This document shows, in pieces, positions 1 through 7,663 of a DNA stretch of 13,165 nucleotides (within the stretch, counting starts at the first letter, position 1; every line of letters begins with the position of its first letter). The translations under genes and the position numbers were made by a program. The notes below the pieces were generated by a model. It was given only the letters and a program-made list of their open reading frames with translations, searched no databases and was not told where the DNA came from. This stretch comes from Pleurotus ostreatus/Saccharomyces cerevisiae fusant (taxonomy: Eukaryota > Opisthokonta): assembly GCA_024196135.1 (NCBI GenBank), contig JAMQCK010001001.1, forward strand, positions 1 through 13,165. The letters are read 5' to 3'.

Positions 1-199
1 GCACTCGGGGGCTTTGCGCTCCCTAAGCAACCACACTGTCCCGTTGCGACGTCCAGAATCTGTCTGCGCCGGTCGAACTTGAAAGTGTGGACGCCACAGT
101 GCACCGTCATGTGACCGCGCACCTGCCGTTTCCGGTAATCTGTTGTCCCATTACGGCGCTTCTCGCCCGGCATCAGAACCCCTCTTGCCTCCAACCGTG
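1..199. other. Left-edge upstream region of the F-box gene
   Basis: This stretch precedes the first start codon and I recognise no gene in it. Short open frames exist on both strands (for example a minus-strand frame from an ATG at 110 running off the edge), but none gives a recognisable protein. It probably holds the promoter and 5' UTR of the F-box gene and perhaps the end or start of an unseen neighbour. No clear TATA box is visible close to the start. Confidence 0.4.
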
Positions 200-986
200 A
201 TGGTAGACTTGCGCGATGTACCTCCAGAGATCTTGCTGTATATATGTGAGTTCTTTGCTGACGATGGAACATCCTCTCACAACATCCAGTCTCTTTCCTA
301 GACATACCAGACCTTGAAACGATGGCGCGCTTGTCGCCTTTCTACGCTGCACTTGCCTCGGATCCTCTGCTACAGCGCACTCGACTCCTTGTCATTGCCC
401 CTGCTCGCGTCGATCACTCTCTGTTTGGAGAAGGCCCGACAGGCATCATGCTGCGACCTACTGTACCTGATCTTGTGAACCGCGGTGTACTGCGCGGGCT
501 GAATCTCGAGCGGCGGTGGCGTATGGGCCTTTACTTTGGATCTCAGGCGGTTCGTCAATCGCTTCACCAGGACTTCACACTCACATCTACCCCCAGTCAG
601 TCCGCCAGTACGAGACCAGCATCGTCCTCGCGCGCCGGCACGCGTCGAACAAGCTGACCTCGCAACTGCGGCGGCGCAGCATCGCGGCGCCCTCCGGCGA
701 CCGCGCGGCCTACTGCAAGTCCTTCCCGAAGGCGTTCCCCGACGCCGAGTCTTCCTCCCCGGCCATCTCGCGCTCGCTGCTGCCCATCATGCACCAGCTG
801 AAGTGGTCGCTGCATCGGGATAGCTTGGCGAAGGTGGTGCGGGGCGGGAGGGTGGATGCGTCCAGTTTTGGCGACTGGCTGGAGCGGAGGGGGAGGGCGG
901 TTGTGACCGAGACGGAGCGGGTGCGTCTGGCTATTTGCCCGGATATTCGCAGGCTCGTTGTGTTCTATGAGAGCCTGGCGCGTTGA
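200..986 (+). CDS. F-box domain protein (basidiomycete family)
   Basis: F-box proteins act as substrate adaptors of SCF ubiquitin ligases by binding Skp1. The gene has three exons: 200-245, 290-549 and 597-986, giving 231 aa. The F-box lies at about residues 4-45 and reads DVPPEILLYIFSFLDIPDL across the first intron. This uses the acceptor at 289 rather than the one at 301, because the former restores the family core FSFLDIPDL. Exon 2 encodes a conserved block with RVDHSLFGEGP, RPTVPDLVNRGV and ERRWRMGLYF. Exon 3 continues SVRQYETSIVLARRHA and ends near CPDIRRLVVFYESLAR. The second intron (550-596, 47 nt) is phase 0. The C-terminal part matches no known repeat (no LRR, WD40 or Kelch), so the substrate is unknown. 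The gene is convergent with the Rsc4-like gene, with 286 nt between the two stops. The start at 200 is the first ATG giving a complete F-box. The family assignment rests on recognition of the conserved blocks. Confidence 0.82.
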
Positions 987-1272
987 AGTGGTTTTGGTAT
1001 GATTCTTGCAGCCTGTTGAGGCACAGACTCTGTATACCCTGACCTACCGCTGTGTAGGCCCTCTTGATGCTTCACGATTGGAGATACGTATTGGACTGCT
1101 ACTTACGACCAAGCCTCTACCGGCTATGCCTCTTTATTTTCTACCATCTGGAGTCTCATTGTCACTCATGACTGGTACAAGACAACAAAGCTTGTTCAAG
1201 TTGCTGCTCGACAAGGACTAAGTATCACAAGAATAAGGTAAAGAGTAATTTATAGGGGTCGCCTCGCGTCGC

Positions 1273-3651
1273 TTAGCTCAACTTGGGCCGGTCGACGTAC
1301 ACCTTCCAAACCATCCCATCTTTCTCCCCAATCTCGATGGTCGAGAGGCCGTTCTTCAGGTCCACCGACCACTCCTTGGCTTCGAAATGAGACCGATGAG
1401 CTCCTCCCCCGTTCATCTCCGGCGCCTTGACCTTCTCCGGGACGACAGTACCATTCAGCTTCACGAAGATCTCCCGCGTCGTGCGCGCGCGCTTCCTCGC
1501 GCGACGATCAACGCGGTCCTGCGCCGCCTTCAGAGCCGCTGCCGCCGCCTTCGACGGCCGCCCGCGCGGTCGGCGCTTCAAGATTTCCTGGTCTTCCTCC
1601 TCATCGCCCTCCTCCTCTTCCTCGGAGCTCTCTTCTTCCTCTTCCTCCTGCCCGATGAAACGCAGGCCGCTGAAGTGCAGCGCGCGCTCGTTAGGACCGA
1701 GGCGGATAGCCCAGGACTTGACGCCTTCCCGATGGTCGAGGATGATGCACCGGCCTCGCGGCTGCGTGCGCATGAGGATGCTGCGTATCTGGCGGCTCGG
1801 GTCCAGCGGTGGTGGGTCTGGGGTTTTCGCTGGGGTGACAGCAGCGATAATAGGCGGAGGTACGGATGCAGGGGCAGGGGCAGAAACATGGGGTACAGGA
1901 GGTAGGGGATGCGAAGACGCTGGCGCAGACGCATTGTACCCAGAGTAGTACGAGAATGTCGGCGCGGTATACTGCTGCACAAAAGGCTCGAACTTGGGTG
2001 TGCTCGTCGTCGAGCGCGGCTGCGGCACGGTCGGTACGCGCGCCTGCTGCGGCTTCGGCTGCTGAACCTTGGGACCTGCGCGAGGAGTCGCGGTACGGAT
2101 AGGTCTGACCCCCTTCTGCACATTCGCTAGCGAGGGGCTGGAGACCGACGGCGTCAGCGGCGATGCTGTCGACGACTGCGGCACAGCTGAGAAGGTGTGG
2201 ACGAGCGGATTCGGACGAGGGGCGACTGGCGTGGCAGGTATGGGAGCAACAGTAGACGTCGTGACTGTAGCAGCGGGCTTCGGCTCTGCCTTCGGCGGGG
2301 GTGGTTTGGCAGGCGGCACCTTAGGTGTTGCGGTCTTTGTTGCAGTGACTGGTGCGACAGGAAGTGTAGGCTCCGGAGCAGCTGGCTTGGCGGGCGTGTC
2401 TGGCGCATGCGGCGCTGGCACACGAAGGGTCAGGTGCGAAGACGATGCAGCAGGCGCTTCCTGTTCGGCAGCGGCTTTCCCCAGCTTCAGCTTGATCTTC
2501 GGTGCCCCTGTCGGTGCTTGCGAGTACTGGGGAAGGTTGAAAGGTGGGGGCATATCGGACATGAGCTGGTGGAAGTAGTCCTTCGGGGCATGTCAGCGAG
2601 GGCTAAGTGAACTGAAGGACATGCTCGCTCACTCGTAGCGTCCTCGCATCCTCATAGATTACGAAGCCTTCTCGGTTGAACTCCATGGCATTGAAGAATA
2701 CGCGTTCGACATCCGCTGCAAAGTCGGCTGCATTTGTGTAGACCTTGTCCTTCACGCGTTTCTATGATCTCGGTCAGGCAGTGAGTCTGATTGAGACGAA
2801 GCAAGCGCACCCGTATGGCTTCCAGGCACTCTGGCTTCTTGATAACCTTGTAGTAGATGGGCCAGACCTTCTTGGAGGGCAGCTCCATGAACTCGGTCGA
2901 GAGGATACGCCCACTACGAGCGTTCAGAGGGGGCGCGATTGCGAGGGCGTAGCCACACACCTATCATCCGTCTTGTCAATGAGCTTCTGCAGCCGTGACT
3001 TGAGCAGCTTGTGCAATGTGGGGGGCTTGTCCTTCTTCTTCTCGTGAGGATCTACACCTGCAAGCCGAGCGGCGGTCTTGTTGACCAGTTTCTGCGCCCA
3101 AGTCAGCAGAGCACTCGTTCGTGTGGCGTGAGCACGCACCAGCAGATCCTTCGCATCGTTGTAGATCTCGCTCCCCTTCAAATTGTAGGTCTTCGCGTTC
3201 GTGAAGCAGAGCTCGAAATCCTCGCGCACGGCCTCGAGCGTCGGGTACGCGTTCCTGTCGAGCTTCTTGCGGATGTCGTCGAACGCGATGGGCCGCTGGA
3301 TGAAGTTGTAGTAGTCCGGGTATATTTTGCGCGGCGGCTTCTGGAGGAACTGGCCTGAGAGCAGTCGGCCTCTGCGCACCGGAGGTTTGCCATCAGACCT
3401 CCGCAAATCCAAAAAGGCAAAGCGAGACAGAGGGTGCTCTGCTCCTTGACTTACTCCTTGTTCACCGCGTCCCGGGCGGTCTGCCACAGCTGCAGCCCCT
3501 GCTCCTGCACGCTCGCGCCCCCCGCGTCGCCGTATTCGGCGTCGCCACCCTCGTCGCCCGACGCCATCTCCACGTCTCCATCATCGTCGTACCGTCTCTG
3601 GCGCTTCGCTGGGCGCCCGCCATTTGCTTGCCCGTGCTCTCTTTTGGCCAT
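1273..3651 (-). CDS. RSC4: Rsc4-like tandem bromodomain chromatin-remodelling subunit
   Basis: This is probably a nuclear subunit of the RSC/SWI-SNF remodeller that reads acetylated histone tails. Six exons (3651-3455, 3371-3140, 3091-2961, 2913-2811, 2761-2633, 2580-1273) give 699 aa. The N-terminus has a basic nuclear-localisation type patch (RPAKRQRR). Bromodomain 1 spans about 67-143, with KIYPDYYNFIQRPI and the acetyl-lysine Asn in NAKTYN (about N129). Bromodomain 2 spans about 188-264, with VWPIYYKVIKKP and NAMEFN (about N250). A long Pro/Ala/Thr/Ser-rich linker (about 285-520) follows, then a conserved block (QIRSILMRTQPRGRC, about 530-570), a Glu-rich acidic run (about 571-594), an AT-hook-like KRRPRGRPSK, a basic segment, and a C-terminal conserved domain starting REIFVKLNGTVVPEK. 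Introns are 47-83 nt. The tandem bromodomains plus C-terminal domain fit Rsc4. Other double-bromodomain proteins are less likely because no ET or BAH domain is seen. Expression may be driven by the E-boxes and GCGCGAAAA element upstream. Confidence 0.85.
1593..1655 (-). repeat. Low-complexity purine tract coding for an acidic run
   Basis: On the minus strand this tract is dominated by GAG/GAA codons and encodes alternating Glu runs with a short SS break (EEEEEESSEEEEE, then GDEEEDQE). It is an imperfect trinucleotide repeat inside the last exon of the Rsc4-like gene. Such tracts change length easily, and it explains several long open frames on the opposite strand that are only shadows. Confidence 0.8.
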
Positions 3652-3747
3652 GCTCGTAGTTCAGTTCACAGATAATGGGCGATGTTCGAGGTCGCTGCGT
3701 TGCGCGACAAGCTCGGCTCAAGAAATGATGAGAACGGCAATTCGCGC

Positions 3748-3773
3748 CACGTGTTCCCTGGTACCGTCACGTG
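3748..3773. promoter_or_regulatory. Twin CACGTG E-boxes
   Basis: Perfect palindromic CACGTG hexamers lie at 3748-3753 and 3768-3773, about 97 and 117 nt upstream of the Rsc4-like start codon. Their spacing of 20 bp is close to two helical turns, so bHLH dimers (Cbf1/USF type) would bind the same face. Function is inferred from the motif. Confidence 0.5.
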
Positions 3774-3794
3774 CTTGACATGGCGCGTCAACAA

Positions 3795-3827
3795 TTGGCG
3801 CGGCGCGACGCGAATCCATTTTCGCGC
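3795..3827. promoter_or_regulatory. E2F/MBF/SBF-like GCGCG elements
   Basis: TTGGCGCGGCGCG (3795-3807) resembles an E2F site. TTTTCGCGC (3819-3827), read as GCGCGAAAA on the minus strand, matches E2F-type and fungal SCB-type (CNCGAAA) cell-cycle elements. They lie about 145-175 nt upstream of the Rsc4-like gene. This is a motif match only. Confidence 0.35.
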
Positions 3828-3888
3828 ATCCTCAGTGCTCTGTATGGCTATGCCTCGTGTTTCTCGGGGGTTGTGAAATTCATACAGT

Positions 3889-5677
3889 CTAATCTACATT
3901 GAGTTTCGCTACTCTCAATTCTCGCATCCCTCTACGTGCAGGCCACGAATGGTTATTCAGACCACCCTCAAAAGCCCATGTCGCATCGATGGTCTCTTCT
4001 CGTTTTGAGCTGAAAGCGTATTTGCGCAGTATAGACGCACCACCAGGCTGTCAAGATGAGGTGAGATGGGAGCTAAACATGCGAGAAGAGATAACTTACG
4101 TGCTCGCCTAGATAAGCTGTCGCGTCCACCACATAGCCCTCGATGATCAGCAAGCACGCCCCTTGGCTGGCATTGTCCATGAGATCGGCGACGCTCCATA
4201 CAGGACCATTCCACGGCTCTTCATCTTCCTCGTCTGACGTTTCGTGATGGTGATGTCCCTTCAACTGCATATGCGCCAATGCGGCTCGTAGGTCTGCATC
4301 GCGAGCACGGCGCAAGCCCTTCACGTATCCAAGTTTATTCAAGGCCGCGATGATCCACTTCGTGGGGTCCCAGTCCATATATGACGGTCCGGAGCGGTAA
4401 TCGTGTGGGAAGGTGTGCTGCAAACAGGTTGAGAGGAAAGTGAGGAACGTCGCAGGCAATCTCGTACGTGCTATAGCGAGGCGATGGTTAATCAAGGGCC
4501 AATTCGCATGAAAGAAATCACGCACGAAGTTGTGGTTCCCCTCTCCGCCTGTCAGGAGGGCCAAAATCAGGTTGCCTCTGGACGTGTTCTCGTCGGAATA
4601 CGGCTGCAAGCCATCCCAGTGCGCGAGGCTGAAGCGTCGTGAGTAAGCGCCATTGCGCGACCAAGCTCGATATCACTTACGAATTCACCAGGAAGGTGCA
4701 ATGCCATACTGCGAGTCGTAGGTCAGAGAGGCGAGATCGCAGATGGGGTTGAACACGCACTGAATAGTCTTGCGACCAACCCCGCCCAGATGTACGACCC
4801 CATAGGATCTGACCACAGCATGCCAATCAACGATGGTGCAATGAAGCCCAATGAGACGGCGAGGGGCACTAGGGACATACAAGTAAGCATCCGTCGCCTC
4901 ACTTGATGACATACTCAGGCGCACCATAGTATTTGTGCTGAAGGCGCACAACTACGAACGACGATCAGTGCTTGTTCATGTCACATCGTGTGTAGATGCT
5001 TACCAGGGTCACTGTCCAAGTCTTGTCGATCTACGAGGCCTATTCTTTCGTAGATGGGCTTGTAGAATATCCAACCCATGTGGGAGTAGAAGAGGCCGCG
5101 CGTAGCGGCATATCTGTTCGGTGTAGGCTTGGTTGAGGCACTTGGATTGTCTGAAGAACACGAACGGATCTTGAACTGGATCATCCGTGAAGCGCTGCCG
5201 GAAGGGAAGTCATTAGCGAGTGGATGTGACGAAGAGGGGAACAGCACGTACGTGATGTAACCTGTGGCGGAGACACCTGTAAGGAAGGGTGAGCAAAGTC
5301 TCATCGGATGTTCATCTACAGACGCACCACCACTTGATGGACCCTTGAAAGGCGATAGTTCCGAAGAGAGCGAGTACGACGCGCACTCCCAAAGCGGCGC
5401 GATAGGCGCGATGGCTGTACAACCGGTGGTACCCCATGGTGATGCTTGGAGGTTCAAATCAGTAAAGCAGACGCGCATACATACATTGATCTCACCCAAA
5501 GTCGGCCAACTGCCAGGTCAGGAATGCGAAAACGAGTGTTTGCCATGGCACTGCGGTCGGGGGATAGTAGTAGACACCCATGAGAGCAGCGATGTGGGTG
5601 AGCGAGAAGAATATGGCGTTGCTCCACCATATCTCTGGTTCGCGTACCGGCGCGTCCGACTTCACCGTCGAGGACAT
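3889..5677 (-). CDS. OLE1: Acyl-CoA delta-9 desaturase with C-terminal cytochrome b5 domain
   Basis: This ER-membrane di-iron enzyme would insert the delta-9 double bond into palmitoyl- and stearoyl-CoA, with electrons from its own cytochrome b5 domain. Twelve exons: 5677-5496, 5444-5328, 5276-5252, 5194-5166, 5113-5004, 4951-4925, 4868-4761, 4708-4681, 4628-4526, 4470-4468, 4417-4100, 4047-3889, giving 402 aa. Histidine box 1 is HRLYSH (67-72). Box 2 is HRLHH (104-108). Box 3 is HNFHH (241-245), which needs the 3-nt microexon. A further conserved NSLAH (208-212) precedes box 3. Hydrophobic segments lie near 20-38, 44-64, 80-95 and 165-210. A linker with HHHH then an acidic DEEDEE run (299-311) leads to cytochrome b5, whose heme histidines are in HPGG (H350) and NNHS (H383). 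Yeast Ole1 is longer at the N-terminus. Introns are 50-57 nt. The symbol is by family; orthology among fungal desaturase paralogs is not proven. Confidence 0.92.
4468..4470 (-). other. Predicted 3-nt microexon (CAC, His244) of the desaturase
   Basis: On the minus strand the sequence CTATAG|CAC|GTACGA puts a single codon between a good acceptor and a good donor. It divides a 108-nt gap into introns of 55 nt (4525-4471, gtgcgt..ctatag) and 50 nt (4467-4418, gtacga..ttgcag), matching the other introns of the gene (51-57 nt). A branch-point-like ATTAAC lies about 20 nt before the first acceptor and CTCAAC before the second. The codon supplies the histidine missing from HxxHH box 3. This is inferred; no transcript is available here. 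Confidence 0.75.
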
Positions 5678-5968
5678 GGTGGCGAGAAGAGAAAGACAGA
5701 GGGTGGCGCTCGCCCTCAGGCGCAGGGCCGAGCTGCTTACCCATATGAATAGGCTATGCGACAGCCGGCATCCGCGAGGATCGAAGCCGCGTCATTGTCA
5801 GTTACGCGCCCGGAGGAACGATCGAGCTTGCCTCGACCATAGATGGACCGGCTGCGAGCCGAAAAAAGAGACGCACGCCGGATGGAAGTCAGGAAGCATG
5901 ATAAATCGGTCCCCGGCATCCGCATTCGGTACAAAAGACAACTTGAACTCGAACAGGTCACAGACCTG
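5678..5968. promoter_or_regulatory. Desaturase promoter and CutC 3' region
   Basis: This 291-nt gap lies between the desaturase start and the CutC stop, both on the minus strand. It should contain the desaturase promoter and the CutC 3' UTR. I saw no CACGTG box, no clear TATA box near the start and no recognisable gene. Confidence 0.4.
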
Positions 5969-7362
5969 TCACACCGGGCTCGCTAACTGGTCTTCGCTCT
6001 CGCCACCCGCGCCTTCGTCTGACAGAGTTGAAGCTGGCCCTGAGTCTGCTTCCCTTCCTTCTATGTCGGATGTGGGGTCCCAGAATTCGTCTGCGATTGC
6101 GCGCACGGCACGAACACGGTCGGCTTGCGTGCGCCACACACCCCACTCACTTCCTGCTCCCATGCCCATGTCAGGACGGCGGAAGTCCATCGTCCCTTCT
6201 TCCCAGACTCCGCCGCTCATGTGAAGTTCGGTGAGCCCGTGAGGAACGAGGGCCTCGAGGACTGTTCCTGCGGTTTCTGGTGAGATCCCAGAGCCGGGCA
6301 GAATGCTTAGCGCCCATGGAGTGCCGTCCGAGATGCGATTGAGGAGCTGCCTGAGGATCGTTATAGATCCTGGCGCGGTAGGACCGTGACCGCTGCAGAT
6401 CTTCAGTCGAAACAAGAGCGGCACGAGGAATTTGGTACCTGGTCAATATTCGGGTGATGCCACCGATGGACTGAAGGGCGTCCAGTGCTAGGGGGCTTTC
6501 CAGACTCGCCCACAAATTTATGTCGACAAACTAACCTTCCAGTGGATCTCGTGTCATGTCGAATGCCCGATGAAAGCACACTTAGGCGACATGATGAGTG
6601 CGAGCACAATTTGACTGTGATAACCACCTACCTTGCATTGGTAGCGCCTCGTCAACAAGTCTGATGGGTCGAAGACTTGTCTCGAAGATTGCCTTGATCG
6701 GGGACTGTGACGCTCACCTCTTCGTTCGCTTGACGTCGATAGTACCGTTAGGCCGCAGGACGCCAATCACGACCCCCCGCGCTCCATGTCGCTTGAATAT
6801 TCGGATGTCGTCCAGCATCACGTCCATGTCATCTTCCGTATACACGAAGTCGCCACTGCGCGGGCGCACCATGGCCTGAAATACTGTCAACACCAGTCAA
6901 CATGTGTAAGAGACAGATCTAAAGTGGAAAGCGCAGGATTCCGTCACGCCAGCTCGCGTCAAGCACTCCCTGTTGAATAAATGTACGCAGAGTTGGCGTA
7001 TTCACCATAATAGGAACGCCATTCACGGCGCGTCGCACGCACTTGAGCAGTCCTAGACTCGGTGTAGTTCCACCACCGACACCAAGGCTACCACATAATT
7101 CGATACGGTCGGCACCTCCATGGACCGCGCTGTAAAGTAGGTCAGCAGTGAATGTCTCATCTTACATGATTCCGGAGCATCAAGGAAACAAATTTGGGTC
7201 CAGTAGGAGAGCATAGATTTGGGAAGGCGTTGAAGGGTGCTCAAATGAAGTCTATAGAAGCAGGTCGCGTGCAAAGGAAGGTGAGCTGAAGACGAACTTC
7301 AAGGCCGACTCCACCGAGTCTACGCAAACTTCGATTGCAATCCGAGTCCTAGAGAGAGTCAT
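5969..7362 (-). CDS. cutC: CutC family copper homeostasis protein
   Basis: CutC proteins are cytosolic TIM-barrel proteins linked to copper tolerance; their exact reaction is unsettled. Seven exons (7362-7298, 7129-7006, 6875-6718, 6660-6632, 6580-6536, 6487-6439, 6392-5969) give 297 aa, close to the human protein. Family blocks appear in order: IEVCVDSVESALNAVHGGAD, RIELCGSLGVGGGTTPSLG, MVRPRSGDFVYTEDD, GARGVVIGVLRPNGTIDV, CFHRAFDMTRDP, ITRILTSG, and LPGSGISPETAG. Cys13 and Cys34 occupy the positions proposed for copper binding in human CutC. The usual HCSAR motif near the C-terminus reads HMSGG, so that cysteine is Met. After about residue 264 there is a Ser/Glu/Asp-rich tail of about 33 residues not seen in short family members. 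Intron 2 (7005-6876, 130 nt) is unusually long; the others are 46-57 nt apart from intron 1 (168 nt). The ATG at 7362 sits eight residues before the conserved IEVC block, so the start is likely right. Confidence 0.92.
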
Positions 7363-7404
7363 TGGGTTCCAAATATTCCGCCGACAGGAGTATGGGGTAT
7401 CCAA

Positions 7405-7431
7405 GCGCGTCGGACGCGTCCAAGGACGCGC
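7405..7431. promoter_or_regulatory. MCB-like dyad upstream of CutC
   Basis: The palindrome GGACGCGTCC (7412-7421) contains the MluI cell-cycle box ACGCGT. It is flanked by GCGCGTC before it and GGACGCGC after it, so GCGTCC AA GGACGC (7416-7429) forms a second inverted repeat. It lies about 45-70 nt upstream of the CutC start. Possible binding by an MBF-type or other dimeric factor is inferred. Confidence 0.4.
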
Positions 7432-7490
7432 GAGAGGTGGTGGTGAGAGTACACAAGAGCGTTTGCAAATCTGTCAATGTCATGTGTGCG

Positions 7491-7496
7491 CACGTG
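7491..7496. promoter_or_regulatory. CACGTG E-box upstream of CutC
   Basis: A perfect CACGTG, overlapping the palindrome GTGCGCAC (7486-7493), lies about 130 nt upstream of the CutC start. It is a candidate bHLH site from motif only. Confidence 0.35.
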
Positions 7497-7628
7497 CAAA
7501 GTTGAACATGGGATTTCGGTCCGGGCATCGCGAAACTTCCATCTCATGACAACTCACTCTCTGTCATTCCAAGTTCTTGAAGCTATGGAAAGAGACGTGG
7601 GACGTCAAGAGCCGCCCTGGTCCTTGTC

Positions 7629-7663
7629 GCTAATCGAGAACGCGGGCGACATTCTCGATTGGC
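7629..7663. repeat. 12-bp stem hairpin
   Basis: GCTAATCGAGAA (7629-7640) and TTCTCGATTGGC (7652-7663) pair over 12 positions with one G-T wobble, around an 11-nt loop. It sits in the noncoding divergent region, about 270 nt upstream of the CutC start. Confidence 0.6.

Larger units (their letters stand above)
3652..3888. promoter_or_regulatory. Intergenic region: Rsc4-like promoter and desaturase 3' end
   Basis: This 237-nt gap lies between the start of the Rsc4-like gene (minus) and the stop of the desaturase gene (minus), so it should hold the desaturase 3' UTR and the promoter of the Rsc4-like gene. It contains two CACGTG boxes and two GCGCG-rich elements, listed separately. No canonical AATAAA was noticed. 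Confidence 0.6.

Noticed and set aside
1..110. Minus-strand open frame from an ATG at 110 to the left edge, possible divergent gene start
   Set aside because: Only about 36 codons are visible, the protein is not recognised, and it leaves just 89 nt before the F-box start. Chance is as likely.
302..549. F-box exon 2 starting at 302 (acceptor at 301)
   Set aside because: It deletes the FSFLD core of the F-box. The acceptor at 289 restores it, so that was used for the main model.
1006..1221. 71-codon plus-strand open frame after the F-box gene
   Set aside because: It lies in the expected 3' UTR between two convergent genes and encodes nothing recognisable.
1387..2578. Long plus-strand open frames opposite the last exon of the Rsc4-like gene
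   Set aside because: They encode low-complexity Ser/Arg/Gly-rich sequence created by the GC-rich, repetitive codons of the real minus-strand exon and match no family.
5264..6224. Plus-strand open frames over the desaturase 5' exons and its promoter
   Set aside because: They are antisense to conserved desaturase exons and have no similarity to known proteins.
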